NCBI GenBank assembly: GCA_036273455.1
Contig: DASUHP010000026.1
Coordinates: forward strand, 1 to 64,000
DNA: 64,000 bases
Reading direction: 5' to 3'
From: CAIYRG01 sp036273455
GTDB lineage: Bacteria > Pseudomonadota > Alphaproteobacteria > Micropepsales > Micropepsaceae
Below the pieces are notes generated by a model, which had not been told where the DNA came from, did not search any database, and saw only the letters and a program-made list of their open reading frames with translations. A program made the translations under genes and the position numbers. Of this stretch, positions 44,664 to 53,770 are shown piece by piece; positions within the stretch are counted from its first letter, which is position 1, and the number at the start of each line of letters is the position of its first letter.

Positions 44664-46196
44664 TTATCCCAGCGCTACGTAGACGGAAGAGTCGCCGCGC
44701 CGCACCTGCAGCAGGGATGGTTTATTTGGGTTTTCAGCCTGCACGACCTGTGAGAGCTGCTGCGGTGACGTTACCGGCTTGTTGTCCACGCTGGTGATGA
44801 TGTCGCCCGCCTGCACTCCGGCCTGGTCGGCATCGCTGCCATTATCGACATTCGCAACATAGAGCCCGGCCACTTTGCCGTAGTTCTTGTTGTCCTGCGG
44901 GATCGGCGACAGCGTCAGGCCCATCATGCGCTGCATCGGTGCTTCCGGGACCGCCGGCTTGGTCGCGGGCAGCGCCGCGGTCTTCACCTGGCCCTCGGGC
45001 TGGCGCAGCGTCGCGTCAATGGTCAACTTCTGGCCATTGCGCATGATGTTCATGGCGATTTTCGTTCCCGGCGGCTTGGTGCCGATTTCCATGCGCAATT
45101 GCCCGCTGGTGGAGATCGGCTGACCGTCAAGGCCGATCACGACATCGCCCACTTTCAGGCCTGCCGCATCGGCCGCGGTGCCGGATTTCACATCCGAAAT
45201 CACGGCTCCGCCGATGACCCCGTTGACGCTCATGGCAGTCGCGAGCGACGGCGTCAAATCCTGCAACACCACGCCCAATTCACCGCGCGAAACCGATCCA
45301 TGCGCAATCAATTGTTTGGCCACCGCGTCGGCCATGTCGATCGGAATGGCAAATCCGACACCGACATTGCCGTTGCTGTGCGTGAGAATGGCGGTGTTGA
45401 TGCCGATCAGCTTGCCATTCATGTCGAGCAGCGCACCACCGGAATTGCCCGGATTGATCGAGGCATCGGTCTGGATGAAATCTTCATAGCCCTCGATGCC
45501 GAGATTATTGCGGCCGAGCGCACTGACGATGCCGAAGGTTGCCGCCTGGCCGACCCCGAACGGATCGCCGATCGCGACCACATAATCGCCAACCGCGAGA
45601 CGCTTGGATTGTCCGATCGGCAACTGGGTCAGATTGTTGGACGCGACTTTCAGGACCGCGACATCAGTCTTCTCGTCGCCTGCAACCAGGGTCGCCGGCA
45701 ATTCACGTCCGTCGCTCAGCGTCACCCGGATTTTGTTGGCATCCGAAATCACGTGATAATTGGTCAGGATGTAACCACGCGCGGCGTCGTAGACGACGCC
45801 CGACCCGACCGCATGGACGTGCTCGGTCTGCGGCTTGGGATTGGTCGGCAGATTGAAGAAGCGGCGGAAGAACGGATCCTTGTACAGCGGATTGCCCGAA
45901 GAACTACTACCGCCGGCCGCCCCACCGCCGGCGTCGTTGACCTCGACGGTGCCGTCTACCGATATGTTCACGACGCCCGGTTCGGCCCGTTTGATCATCG
46001 GGGCCAATGTCGGCATCGCGGCATTGCGGCCATTGTCCGGGGCGACACTGGTTGTGTTCGCCACCTGCGCTCCGTTGTTGTCTGGCGCGGCCGGAGCCGT
46101 ATTGGAAGACGTCTGGGTAGAAGTTGGGTTGGCGTTTTGATTGCACGCTGCCAGCGCGCACAACAAGGGGAGAGCCAGATAACCCGCAGCGCGCAT
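44664..46196 (-). CDS. DegP/HtrA-family serine protease lipoprotein
   Basis: The product has a lipoprotein signal with lipobox LAAC (MRAAGYLALPLLCALAAC), a trypsin-like domain with the catalytic histidine in LTNYHVISDA, aspartate in EKTDVAVLKVAS and serine in GNSGGALLD, then two PDZ domains (the first around GVVLQDLTPSLA, the second near IITSVDNKPV). This is the DegP/DegQ/DegS fold, with envelope protein quality control as role. GACGAGG nine bases before ATG 46196 supports that start over 46205. Lipid anchoring is less usual for DegP-type proteases. It ends at a strong terminator. Confidence 0.93.
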   Translation of the reverse strand: MRAAGYLALPLLCALAACNQNANPTSTQTSSNTAPAAPDNNGAQVANTTSVAPDNGRNAAMPTLAPMIKRAEPGVVNISVDGTVEVNDAGGGAAGGSSSSGNPLYKDPFFRRFFNLPTNPKPQTEHVHAVGSGVVYDAARGYILTNYHVISDANKIRVTLSDGRELPATLVAGDEKTDVAVLKVASNNLTQLPIGQSKRLAVGDYVVAIGDPFGVGQAATFGIVSALGRNNLGIEGYEDFIQTDASINPGNSGGALLDMNGKLIGINTAILTHSNGNVGVGFAIPIDMADAVAKQLIAHGSVSRGELGVVLQDLTPSLATAMSVNGVIGGAVISDVKSGTAADAAGLKVGDVVIGLDGQPISTSGQLRMEIGTKPPGTKIAMNIMRNGQKLTIDATLRQPEGQVKTAALPATKPAVPEAPMQRMMGLTLSPIPQDNKNYGKVAGLYVANVDNGSDADQAGVQAGDIITSVDNKPVTSPQQLSQVVQAENPNKPSLLQVRRGDSSVYVALG

Positions 46197-46375
46197 ACTG
46201 TTCATCCTCGTCGCTGGTTGTTGAATGCGGAGCCCGTCCGCATCACTCTTTCGAGGTGTAAACACGCTTCGGAACTGCACGTTCCGGGTACGCAAGCGAA
46301 CGAAGAAATTCGATGTGAAGCCTGAATTCTCGCCGGGCGTTGGCCGAATCTTCGCTCTGTGCGTTGCGCGGGCTT

Positions 46376-46720
46376 CTACCCCGTGGAGCGCCCTAAACGC
46401 TCATCGGGCGGCGCTATTTCCGTCACCAGATCGCGTATCACGCGCTTGTTCGGCAAAGGCTCCACGATCATTTCGCGGGGCTCCAGCCGCGCCGTGCAGG
46501 CATAAACCGTCTTATTGTCGAGGCGGAGCATGCACTCCTTGCAGGCATTGGCATTGATGCAGGAATAGCGGAACGCCAGCGTCGCATCCTGTTCGTCGCG
46601 GATGCGGCACAGCCCGTCGAGCACGGATTCGCCGGGCTCAAACCGTAGCTCATAATGTTGCCGGACAGGCTCTTTCCCGGGCCCGCCGCGCGTCACGATC
46701 AGTGTGGCAGCCAGGCTCAT
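46376..46720 (-). CDS. Short 2Fe-2S protein like the N-terminal half of SdhB/FrdB
   Basis: The 114-residue protein has a 2Fe-2S ferredoxin fold with candidate ligands Cys54, Cys60, Cys63 and Cys75 (YSCINANACKEC ... VYAC), resembling the N-terminal domain of succinate dehydrogenase or fumarate reductase iron-sulfur subunits. It lacks the C-terminal domain with the 3Fe-4S and 4Fe-4S clusters. The start overlaps the upstream flavoprotein gene by four bases. It probably passes electrons from that flavoprotein. Confidence 0.82.
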   Translation of the reverse strand: MSLAATLIVTRGGPGKEPVRQHYELRFEPGESVLDGLCRIRDEQDATLAFRYSCINANACKECMLRLDNKTVYACTARLEPREMIVEPLPNKRVIRDLVTEIAPPDERLGRSTG

Positions 46721-48402
46721 GGCGCCCGCACATCTACCGCCGCCGGGGCGGCCCCAATTCGTCCGTGCCGCCAGGTCTGCGCATGGCTTGCTTCGCACGT
46801 GGCATCTGTTGCCGGAAAGTCTTCGCGCTGATGTGCGCCGCGGCTTTCCCGGCGCGCCAGTGCCGCCGCCGCAACACATTCCGCGACCAGAAGCATATTG
46901 CGCAAATCGAACCAATCCCGGCGCGCTGCAGCAAAACCCGCCGCGGGCGGCGGGCGCTCCGGATGCTCCGAGCGCAGGCGCGTGATCTCAAGAATGGCGG
47001 TGCGCAATCCGTCCTCATCGCGCAGCGGCCCGGCATATTGCTGCATGGCATCCTGTAATTCCCGGATGGCGCCGGCCGAAAGCGCCGCCGCCGCATCATC
47101 CGACTGCAGCAGTTCGATCGCCGCTGCCGCGGCGCTGCTGCGGAACGCAGATGCCGCGGTCTTTCGCGCCAGCGCGGCCGCCGAAATGCCCGCCCGGCGG
47201 CCGAACACCAGCGCTTCGGGAATGGCATTGCCCGACAGCCGGTTCGCGCCATTGGCGCCCCCCACCGCTTCGCCCGCCGCGAACAGGCCGGGTACGGAGC
47301 TGTGCATGTCCGCAGCCACCCGGATGCCGCCCATGTGGTAATGCGCAATCGGCGACACTTCGACCGCAGACTTCGTCAGGTCGATGCCATTGGCGAGAAG
47401 ACGGTCGATGACCGGCCCGAAAGCCTGCCGCAGGTCCTTTTCCGGAACATGGCGGAACGACAGATACACCCCGCCCGCAGGCGAACCGCGCCCGGCTGCA
47501 ACCTCTTTCAGAATCCCGTATGTCGCGACATCGCGCGGCACGCGATAGCGGCCGGTTTCTTGCGAATCGTAATCGGCGAGCAATTCGTGTCCCTCGCTGT
47601 TCAGCAATCTTCCGCCCAGTTTGTAGCGGAACGGGTCCCACATGATCGGGTCCATGCCCACCAGCCGCGGCGCGAGATGACCGATCGGAAAGAATTGCAC
47701 GAATTCCATATCGATGAGTTCGGCGCCCGCACGCAACGCCAGTGCATATCCGTCGCCACCCATATTGGCCGAGGCGCTGTTGCGCCGGTACAGCCGCGTC
47801 AGTCCACCGGCCGCGATGATCACCGCCTTCGCGGCAATGGTCAGCGCTTCGCCGCTGTCCAGCGCAAATCCGGCCGCGCCGCAAGCCACACCGTCATGCC
47901 GCAGGATGTCGGTAATGACCACATCGCCGATGCGGCGGACGCTCGCGCGCCGTTGCACTTGCGCCCGCAGCGTGCGCGATACCGCAGGACCGGTATTGAG
48001 ATAATCGACATAGACGCAGCGCGGCCGGTCATGCCCGGGCGCTTCCGTCTGGCGCATGCGCCCATCGCCATGGCGCGCCCAGCCGACATGCCAGTCATCC
48101 ATTTGCCGGATCGCAGCCGGCGCTTCCTCACACAAGAGCGCCGCCAATTTTTCGTCGCACAACCCGCGCCCGGCTTTCAGCGTGTCGCTGAGGTGATGCT
48201 CCGGGGTGTCGGGCACTTCTTCGCCCACGGCCGCCGCCACCGTCATCTGCGCCATCACCGTCGCACCGCCGCGGCCGATCAGGCTGCGATCGATCAGGAT
48301 GACGGCCGCACCGAGATCATGCGCTGCAATCGCGGCCGACATTCCGGCCGCCCCCGCGCCAATCACCAGCACATCCGCCTCAAGATGAATGGGGCGATTC
48401 AA
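46717..48402 (-). CDS. Fumarate reductase/succinate dehydrogenase-like flavoprotein
   Basis: The 561-residue protein has the FAD loop VLVIGAGAAGMSAAIAA, IDRSLIGRGGATVMAQ, VIIAAGGLTRLYRR, PIAHYHMGGIRVA and GLFAAGEAVGGANGANRLSGN, the set typical of SdhA/FrdA and L-aspartate oxidase flavoproteins. It starts at TTG 48402 and overlaps the 2Fe-2S gene. With only a 114-residue FeS partner and no membrane anchor gene, it is not a classical succinate dehydrogenase. A soluble two-subunit oxidoreductase for another substrate is more likely. A family-A repeat precedes it. Confidence 0.88.
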   Translation of the reverse strand: MNRPIHLEADVLVIGAGAAGMSAAIAAHDLGAAVILIDRSLIGRGGATVMAQMTVAAAVGEEVPDTPEHHLSDTLKAGRGLCDEKLAALLCEEAPAAIRQMDDWHVGWARHGDGRMRQTEAPGHDRPRCVYVDYLNTGPAVSRTLRAQVQRRASVRRIGDVVITDILRHDGVACGAAGFALDSGEALTIAAKAVIIAAGGLTRLYRRNSASANMGGDGYALALRAGAELIDMEFVQFFPIGHLAPRLVGMDPIMWDPFRYKLGGRLLNSEGHELLADYDSQETGRYRVPRDVATYGILKEVAAGRGSPAGGVYLSFRHVPEKDLRQAFGPVIDRLLANGIDLTKSAVEVSPIAHYHMGGIRVAADMHSSVPGLFAAGEAVGGANGANRLSGNAIPEALVFGRRAGISAAALARKTAASAFRSSAAAAAIELLQSDDAAAALSAGAIRELQDAMQQYAGPLRDEDGLRTAILEITRLRSEHPERPPPAAGFAAARRDWFDLRNMLLVAECVAAAALARRESRGAHQREDFPATDATCEASHAQTWRHGRIGAAPAAVDVRAP

Positions 48403-48437
48403 AATTGCACTCTGCGTTGCATCCGCTCAGCCGTTTT

Positions 48438-48500
48438 CCTCCCCCGCCTGCGGGGGAGGTGGCCGCCGCCACACTTGCGTGGCGGCGGACGAAGGGGGGA
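48438..48500. repeat. Family-A palindromic repeat
   Basis: CCTCCCCCGCCTGCGGGGGAGG forms a ten-base stem, then CGCCGCCACAC/GTGGCGGCG forms a second, ending GAAGGGGGGAA. It lies between the stop of the ThDP enzyme gene and the flavoprotein start, where it may affect read-through. Confidence 0.75.
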
Positions 48501-48522
48501 ATTTCCACAGGCATCAACGCTG

Positions 48523-50148
48523 CTACTTATCTTTCTTCAGCACCAGCGAATCATATTCGCGGCTGTCCACGATCGCCTCGACAATGACCGGCCCATCCGC
48601 GGCAAACGCGGCATCCAGGTGCTTGCGGAACGACGCCGCATCACTGGCCACGCGCACCGGCGCGCCGAAGATATTGTCGCCGCCAATCGTCCCGCGTTCA
48701 CGCACCGGCGTCCCGTAAACCGGATTGCCCTTGCGCTCCTGTTTGATCCGGATCAGGGCAAGATCATTGTCGGTCAGCAGCACGATCACGACATTCAGTT
48801 TGCAGCGAATGGCGGTGGCGATTTCGCCCGCAGTCATCAGGAACCCGCCATCGCCGGCAACGGTGCAGACCGGCTTATCGCGATGCACGAGTTTTGCCGC
48901 AATCGCCGATGGAATGCCGAACCCCATGGTCGACCAGCCATTGGTCATGATCTGCAATCCCGGCGCCGGCGTCCGCCATGCCTGGCCGATCAGATGCGTA
49001 TGCGCGCCGACATCGCAGGTCATGATTCCGTCCGGCGGCAGCACGTCGCGCAAGATCGAAAGAACTGCCCTCGGGCCAAAACTGCCGGGCGGCGGCGCGA
49101 GCCGGGCGAAGATTTCATTTCGCCGCTCGCCCAATGTGCGAAAATCCCAGGCGGCGTCTTTCGCCGTTAGCTCAACCAGTTTTTCGACTGAATTCGCAAT
49201 CGCGCCGGTGACATTGACCACGTCGGGATAAACTGCCGGATCGATATCCGCCGCAACCGTGTCGATATTCACCAGCGGCACGCGTGGCATCCAGGATTCG
49301 AAATTGAACTCCACCGGGTCATAGCCGATAGCCACGACAGAATCGGCCATCTGATGCGTCTGCCCGACAATGTCGCTCAGCGCATGAAACACCACTCCGG
49401 CATAGCAGCGATGATCTTCCGCCAGCATGCCCTTGGCCATCGGCGTCAACACCACCGGCAGGTTGTGCTTTTCCGCGAGCGCGCGGATGCGGTCACGCAG
49501 GCCGGCGCGAACGGCGCCTAAACCGACGGCCAGAACGGGGCGCCGGGCTTTCTCGAACAGCCCAATAGCGCGTGTCACAGACGCGGGATCGGCGTGCCGC
49601 GGCAATTCCGCGCCGGTGAAGCGAACGGTTTCGGGGCCCGCAGTCTGCGCCGACATACCGACCGGCAGTCCGACATGCACGGGACCTGGTTGTTCGGCGA
49701 GCGCCAGCCGCGCGGCATCGAATAACATCGCGCGCGGGGCCTCAGGCGTCAGACGCGTCGTGTGTTTGGTGATCGGCCGGAACAGCGCCTGATGGTCGAT
49801 TCCCATCTGGCTCACCCGCCCGCGCATGGCGGCCGGCATTTCGTCGGTCAGCGCAATCAGCGGCGAACGGTCGAGCAGCGCGCCGCCGACTCCGGTGGCG
49901 AGGTTGGTCGCGCCGGGGCCAAATGTGCCGAAACACACGCCGGGTGCTCCGGTCTGCCGGCCGCAAATATCGGCCATCATGCCCGCGCCGCCCTCATGGG
50001 TCGTCAGCACGAATTCGATATCCGCCGTTGCGCGCAGGGCCTCCATGTAATCGACCCAGCCGCCGCTCGGCACGCCAAAGACATGCCGCACCCCGATCTC
50101 GCGCAGCGCGCTCGCGACGGCAAAGGCTACAGTCTGTTTTCCCGGCAA
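48523..50148 (-). CDS. Thiamine diphosphate-dependent enzyme (acetolactate-synthase-like)
   Basis: The protein has the three-domain ThDP layout: an N-terminal PYR domain with the catalytic glutamate in THEGGAGMMAD (Glu52 by this start), GPGATNLATGVGGALLDRSPLIA, a middle domain and a C-terminal PP domain with GDGGFLMTAGEIATAIRCKL and a metal-binding asparagine in LTDND. This is the acetolactate synthase/oxalyl-CoA decarboxylase/benzoylformate decarboxylase family. The start is uncertain: the frame runs open to 50313, but ATG 50205 would translate the opposite gene's ribosome site, so TTG 50148 is preferred. Substrate unknown. Confidence 0.85.
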   Translation of the reverse strand: MPGKQTVAFAVASALREIGVRHVFGVPSGGWVDYMEALRATADIEFVLTTHEGGAGMMADICGRQTGAPGVCFGTFGPGATNLATGVGGALLDRSPLIALTDEMPAAMRGRVSQMGIDHQALFRPITKHTTRLTPEAPRAMLFDAARLALAEQPGPVHVGLPVGMSAQTAGPETVRFTGAELPRHADPASVTRAIGLFEKARRPVLAVGLGAVRAGLRDRIRALAEKHNLPVVLTPMAKGMLAEDHRCYAGVVFHALSDIVGQTHQMADSVVAIGYDPVEFNFESWMPRVPLVNIDTVAADIDPAVYPDVVNVTGAIANSVEKLVELTAKDAAWDFRTLGERRNEIFARLAPPPGSFGPRAVLSILRDVLPPDGIMTCDVGAHTHLIGQAWRTPAPGLQIMTNGWSTMGFGIPSAIAAKLVHRDKPVCTVAGDGGFLMTAGEIATAIRCKLNVVIVLLTDNDLALIRIKQERKGNPVYGTPVRERGTIGGDNIFGAPVRVASDAASFRKHLDAAFAADGPVIVEAIVDSREYDSLVLKKDK

Positions 50149-50203
50149 CTCAGAACTCGTGTAAGATGGTGGCCCAGAATGGCAGCCGGAGGAGGGGAAA
50201 TCC

Positions 50204-51559
50204 ATGGTCCGGAAGCACAGATTGCTGTTTGCCTGTCTCGCGATCATTGGCGGAGGTCTCGCCTGGCACCCGCTTGCCGCGCAGCAAACCGGGCGGTTTT
50301 TGGCGCCCGCCAATCAGACCGTAGCCATTCGCGCCGGTCGCATGTTCGACGCGAAAACCGGCACAATGGTCAACAACCAGATCATTATTGTGCGCGGTGA
50401 CCGCATTATCGATGTCGGGCCCAATGCCGCCATTCCGGCCGGCGCGCGCGTGATCGATCTCAGCGCGGCAACGGTCATGCCGGGCATGATCGACGCGCAT
50501 GTGCATGTCAACACCGGCGGCGAAACGCCGGCGCAGCGCGCGATCATTGCGCTCGCCAATGCGCAGACCGACCTCGATGCCGGCTTCACCACCATTGCCG
50601 ATATGGATTCGCGCGGCGGCTTCAATACCGTTGATCTGCGCGAGGCGATCAATTCCGGCCTCGTCATGGGACCGCGCATGCAGGTGGTCGGCGAGTCGCT
50701 TAATCCGCGCGCCGGCAATTTTTATCCCGACACCCAAACGGTGCGCTTTTATACCGGCCGCACCGAAGGCAAGGACCTCAACGGACCATGGGCCGCGCGT
50801 GCCGCAGTGCGCGAGGCCAAACTTCATGGCGTCGACTGGGTGAAGATCTACACCACCCAGGACTTCGAAGGGCCAATCCATATGTGGAAGCCCGATGCCA
50901 CACTGGTGAACAGCCCGTCGCTGACATCGGAAGAAGTCGAGGCCGTGGTCGATGAAGCCCATCGCCTCGGCATCAGGGTCGCGTGTCACACCTATGGTGG
51001 CGAAGGCATGCGAAGCTGCCTGAATGCGGGCGTCGATGCACCGAACCATCTCCTGGAGCTTGATGACGCCGGCGTGCGCGTTCTGCTGCAGAAGAAGCTG
51101 CCCTTTGTCGTCACGCTCGATGATCTGATCTCGCTCGAAAAGGGCGATCTGGAAGCGACGGGCGGCCGCAATTCGCGCATGAAGCTCGCCGAACAGGCAT
51201 TCCGCCGCGCGCATGCCGCGGGCGTGCCCATCGTGTTCGGCAGCGGCGCCACTTCGGCGGCGATCCCTCATGGCAAGCAGGCCAATCAGTTCGATTATTA
51301 TGTCCGATGGGGAATGACGCCGGCGCAGGCGCTGCAAAGCTCCTACATCAATGCCGCGCATATGCTGAACTACAACTGGGACACGCTGATCGGCACCATC
51401 GAGAAGGGCAAATATGCCGACATCATCGCAGTTTCCGGCAACCCGCTCGCCGACATAAATGAGATGGAGAGGGTCGGCTTCGTGATGAAGGGCGGTATGG
51501 TCGTGAAGAACGCCCTCACCCCCACCACCCAGCAAGCCCTCGGCGATGCACGGCGCTGA
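50204..51559 (+). CDS. Exported amidohydrolase (imidazolonepropionase-like)
   Basis: The 451-residue TIM-barrel hydrolase has a signal peptide (HRLLFACLAIIGGGLAWH), the N-terminal composite-sandwich block RAGRMFDAKTGTMVN, the HxH block GMIDAHVHVN, and later ACHTYGGEGM, DAPNHLLELDD and GSGATSAAIPHGKQ. The family acts on cyclic amides, peptides and prolyl compounds; many exported members are Xaa-Pro dipeptidase-like. GGAGGAGGGG precedes the ATG. It is divergent from the ThDP enzyme gene. Confidence 0.86.
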   Translation: MVRKHRLLFACLAIIGGGLAWHPLAAQQTGRFLAPANQTVAIRAGRMFDAKTGTMVNNQIIIVRGDRIIDVGPNAAIPAGARVIDLSAATVMPGMIDAHVHVNTGGETPAQRAIIALANAQTDLDAGFTTIADMDSRGGFNTVDLREAINSGLVMGPRMQVVGESLNPRAGNFYPDTQTVRFYTGRTEGKDLNGPWAARAAVREAKLHGVDWVKIYTTQDFEGPIHMWKPDATLVNSPSLTSEEVEAVVDEAHRLGIRVACHTYGGEGMRSCLNAGVDAPNHLLELDDAGVRVLLQKKLPFVVTLDDLISLEKGDLEATGGRNSRMKLAEQAFRRAHAAGVPIVFGSGATSAAIPHGKQANQFDYYVRWGMTPAQALQSSYINAAHMLNYNWDTLIGTIEKGKYADIIAVSGNPLADINEMERVGFVMKGGMVVKNALTPTTQQALGDARR

Positions 51560-51568
51560 AACAACACT

Positions 51569-51640
51569 TGTCATTCCCGGCGAGGATCGCGAAGCGATCC
51601 GAGGGAAGGGAACCCATTCGCGCCGCGTCTGCGGCGCGAA
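51569..51640. repeat. Family-B repeat (TGTCATTCCCGGCG type)
   Basis: The element runs TGTCATTCCCGGCGAG, GATCGCGAAGCGATC (an inverted pair), GAGGGAAGGGAACCCATTCG, CGCCGCG-TCTG-CGGCGCG (a second inverted pair), CGAA. Near-identical layouts occur at 53630-53694 and 63583-63646. Confidence 0.8.
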
Positions 51641-51706
51641 TAGGTCCTTTTTGCACGCAGAACGTCAATTTAGTTTTGAATAGCCAAAACGCTCTGAGGT
51701 GATCTG

Positions 51707-52531
51707 ATGCGAGCTTTGGTTCGCCTTGCGTTGTTACTGACAGCGATATCCGTACCCGCCTCCGCGCAAAACGCCATCCCCGATTTCACTCCCGATCCGA
51801 CCGTCGGCTGGTTTCCTGACCGTCCGACCGGCGACGACTGGCTTCCACCGCCAAGTGGTCCGGGCCCCGTGATGTCCGATCCCAAACATCCCTATATTCC
51901 AAACGGTGCGGGCCAGCCGACCGATCACGTCGCCGATCTCAGCAATCCGATCCTGCAGCCCTGGCTGCTTCCTTCGATGAAAAAGGCCAATGATCAGGTG
52001 TTGGCCGGCAAGGTGCCGTTTCAGCCGCGCGAGCGCTGTTGGCCGGGTGGCGTGCCGGAATTCGACGTGCTGCATCGCTTTGCGCCGCTCTATGTTGTGC
52101 AGAGTCCCAAAGAGGTATTGCTGATCCAGCGTGGCGATCCGTGGATCAGGCGCGTTTTTCTCAACGTGCCTCATTCCCGGAATCTGAAACCGTCATGGCA
52201 CGGAGAATCCATCGGCCATTACGAAGGCGATGAGCTCGTCGTCGACACGATCGGCATGAACGACAAAACCTTCGTCGACAATTACCGCACGCCGCACACC
52301 GAAAAACTCCATGTCGTCGAACATTGGAAGCTGGTCGATGGCGGCCATACGCTCCAGGTCGCGGTCACGGTGGACGATCCCGGTGCCTTCACCACGCAAT
52401 GGAAAGCGATCCAGCGCTTCATGCGCTTCGACGAGGGCGGGATGCCGGAGACCATCTGCGCCGAAAACAATCTCGCTTATTTCGGCTTCGATGTGGTACC
52501 CATCCCCCAGTCGTCCAAACCGGACTTCTGA
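51707..52531 (+). CDS. Exported protein of a repeated unknown family, copy 1
   Basis: The 274-residue product has a signal peptide (VRLALLLTAISVPASAQ), then IPDFTPDPTVGWF, ERCWPGGVP, the family core ESIGHYEGDELVVDTIGMND with KTFVDNYRTPHTEKLHVVE, a CAENN block and a C-terminal KPDF. The same blocks recur in three other genes in this window. The core is rich in conserved His, Glu, Asp and Arg, suggesting a binding or catalytic site, but no known enzyme motif is seen. I recognise the family as widespread and uncharacterised. It is followed by a second copy. Confidence 0.85.
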   Translation: MRALVRLALLLTAISVPASAQNAIPDFTPDPTVGWFPDRPTGDDWLPPPSGPGPVMSDPKHPYIPNGAGQPTDHVADLSNPILQPWLLPSMKKANDQVLAGKVPFQPRERCWPGGVPEFDVLHRFAPLYVVQSPKEVLLIQRGDPWIRRVFLNVPHSRNLKPSWHGESIGHYEGDELVVDTIGMNDKTFVDNYRTPHTEKLHVVEHWKLVDGGHTLQVAVTVDDPGAFTTQWKAIQRFMRFDEGGMPETICAENNLAYFGFDVVPIPQSSKPDF

Positions 52532-52559
52532 ACCTCCGGGCGGACGCAGCACCGGGTTT

Positions 52560-52661
52560 CCTCCCCCGTTTACGGGTGGAGGGCGAGCAGAAATCGCCAG
52601 AGGCGATTTCCGCCCGATGGTGGCATCCGTCGCCCATGGCGGCGCGGATGACGAAGGGGGG
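52560..52661. repeat. Family-A palindromic repeat
   Basis: CCTCCCCCGTTTACGGGTGGAGG, then GAAATCGCCAGAGGCGATTTC (inverted pair), then GGCGGCGCGGATGACGAAGGGGGGAA, matching the tail of the repeat at 48438-48500. It lies after the stop of copy 1. Confidence 0.78.
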
Positions 52662-52680
52662 AATTCGGCCACCCTTGTTA

Positions 52681-52756
52681 CCGTCCCCTTGAGGGAGGGT
52701 CGAAATCGCGTGGCGATTTCGGGGTGGGGACGAGCGAAGCGAGCGCACTGAGGGGT
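52681..52756. repeat. Family-A palindromic repeat, second in tandem
   Basis: CCGTCCCCTTGAGGGAGGG, then CGAAATCGCG/TGGCGATTTCG inverted pair, then GGGTGGGGACGAGCGAAGCGAGCGCA. Only 19 bases separate it from the previous family-A copy, so the two form a mosaic directly in front of copy 2 of the exported family. Confidence 0.78.
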
Positions 52757-52765
52757 ACGTAACGC

Positions 52766-53623
52766 ATGAAACTGTCACTCACCGCCGCCCTTCTTCTCTC
52801 CGCGTTCTCCTTCACCTCCGCTTCCGCGCAACACCCCGCCATCCCCAATTTCATGCCCGAACCGGGCGTCGGCTGGATCGCCGGCGTGCCCAATGGCGTG
52901 TCTCCCACGGGCCAGGACTATCTCCAGCCCGAAAGCGGCCCTGGCCCCGTCACCTTCGACAAGGCGCATCCCTATATCGATGATGCCGCCGCGCGCAGGG
53001 ACAACAAACAGCCGACTTATCGTGTCGCGGATTTAAGCAATCCCATCCTGTTGCCGTGGACGCGTGACGCCCTGCGCAAGGTCAATGAGATCGCGCTATC
53101 CGGCAAGGCGATGATGACGCCCAAGGAACGCTGCTGGCCGATCGGCGTGCCGGGTTGGGTGCTCTATCCCGTGCGCCCGGTCTATTTTCTGCAGTTCCCG
53201 AAAGAAGTCGTGATGGTCTGGACCGAAGACAATATGGTCCGCCACATCTATCTCGACGTCCCGCATTCGGCCCATCCGAAGCCGTCCTGGTTCGGCGAAT
53301 CGGTCGGACATTACGAAGGCGATGAGCTGGTGATCGACACCATCGGCCTCAACGACAAGACCTTCGTCGACAGCTACCGGACTCCGCATACGGATAAACT
53401 GCACGTCATCGAGCGCTACCGCGTCGCCGATGGCGGCAAGTCGCTGGACGTCAATGTCCATGTCGAAGACCCCGGCGCCTTCACGATGCCGTGGAACGCG
53501 CGCCAGTCCTACCGGCGTGAAACCACACCGCGCTGGGATGAACAGGTCTGCGCCGAGAACAACGCCTCCTGGTTCGGCCTCGACGTCGGCCCCATCCCCA
53601 CCGCCACCAAACCAGATTTTTAA
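52766..53623 (+). CDS. Exported protein of a repeated unknown family, copy 2
   Basis: The 285-residue product has a signal peptide (AALLLSAFSFTSASAQ) and the family blocks IPNFMPEPGVGWI, ERCWPIGVPG, ESVGHYEGDELVIDTIGLND, TFVDSYRTPHTDKLHVIER, CAENN and a C-terminal TKPDF. It is the closest in position and order to copy 1, so the pair probably arose by tandem duplication, with palindromic repeats between them. Confidence 0.85.
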   Translation: MKLSLTAALLLSAFSFTSASAQHPAIPNFMPEPGVGWIAGVPNGVSPTGQDYLQPESGPGPVTFDKAHPYIDDAAARRDNKQPTYRVADLSNPILLPWTRDALRKVNEIALSGKAMMTPKERCWPIGVPGWVLYPVRPVYFLQFPKEVVMVWTEDNMVRHIYLDVPHSAHPKPSWFGESVGHYEGDELVIDTIGLNDKTFVDSYRTPHTDKLHVIERYRVADGGKSLDVNVHVEDPGAFTMPWNARQSYRRETTPRWDEQVCAENNASWFGLDVGPIPTATKPDF

Positions 53624-53629
53624 CACCCC

Positions 53630-53694
53630 TGTCATCCCCGGCGCGCCGTAAGGCGCGGGAAGGGGACCCATCCGCGCTGCGTCCGCAGCGCGAA
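53630..53694. repeat. Family-B repeat (TGTCATCCCCGGCG type)
   Basis: TGTCATCCCCGGCG, GCGCC-GTAA-GGCGC stem, GGGAAGGGGACCCATCCGCG, CTGCG-TC-CGCAG stem, CGCGAA. Same layout as 51569-51640 and 63583-63646; lies seven bases after the stop of copy 2. Confidence 0.82.
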
Positions 53695-53770
53695 AAAATG
53701 TTGTTGCCGCGCCCGCGCGTAGCACGCCACGCGCGCACTGCCGCGCCGGGTGAGGGGTGAGTCACCGCTT

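Noticed and set aside
47302..49170. Long plus-strand frame opposite the flavoprotein and ThDP genes
   Set aside because: It spans two well-supported minus-strand genes and its product is His/Arg-rich shadow sequence.
50149..50313. Longer N-terminus of the ThDP enzyme
   Set aside because: It would translate the ribosome binding site of the divergent amidohydrolase gene and is not family-like.
51569..53694. Possible CRISPR array from repeated GC-rich blocks
   Set aside because: The copies are far apart, of uneven spacing, with internal stems and no spacer structure; they are intergenic palindromic repeats.
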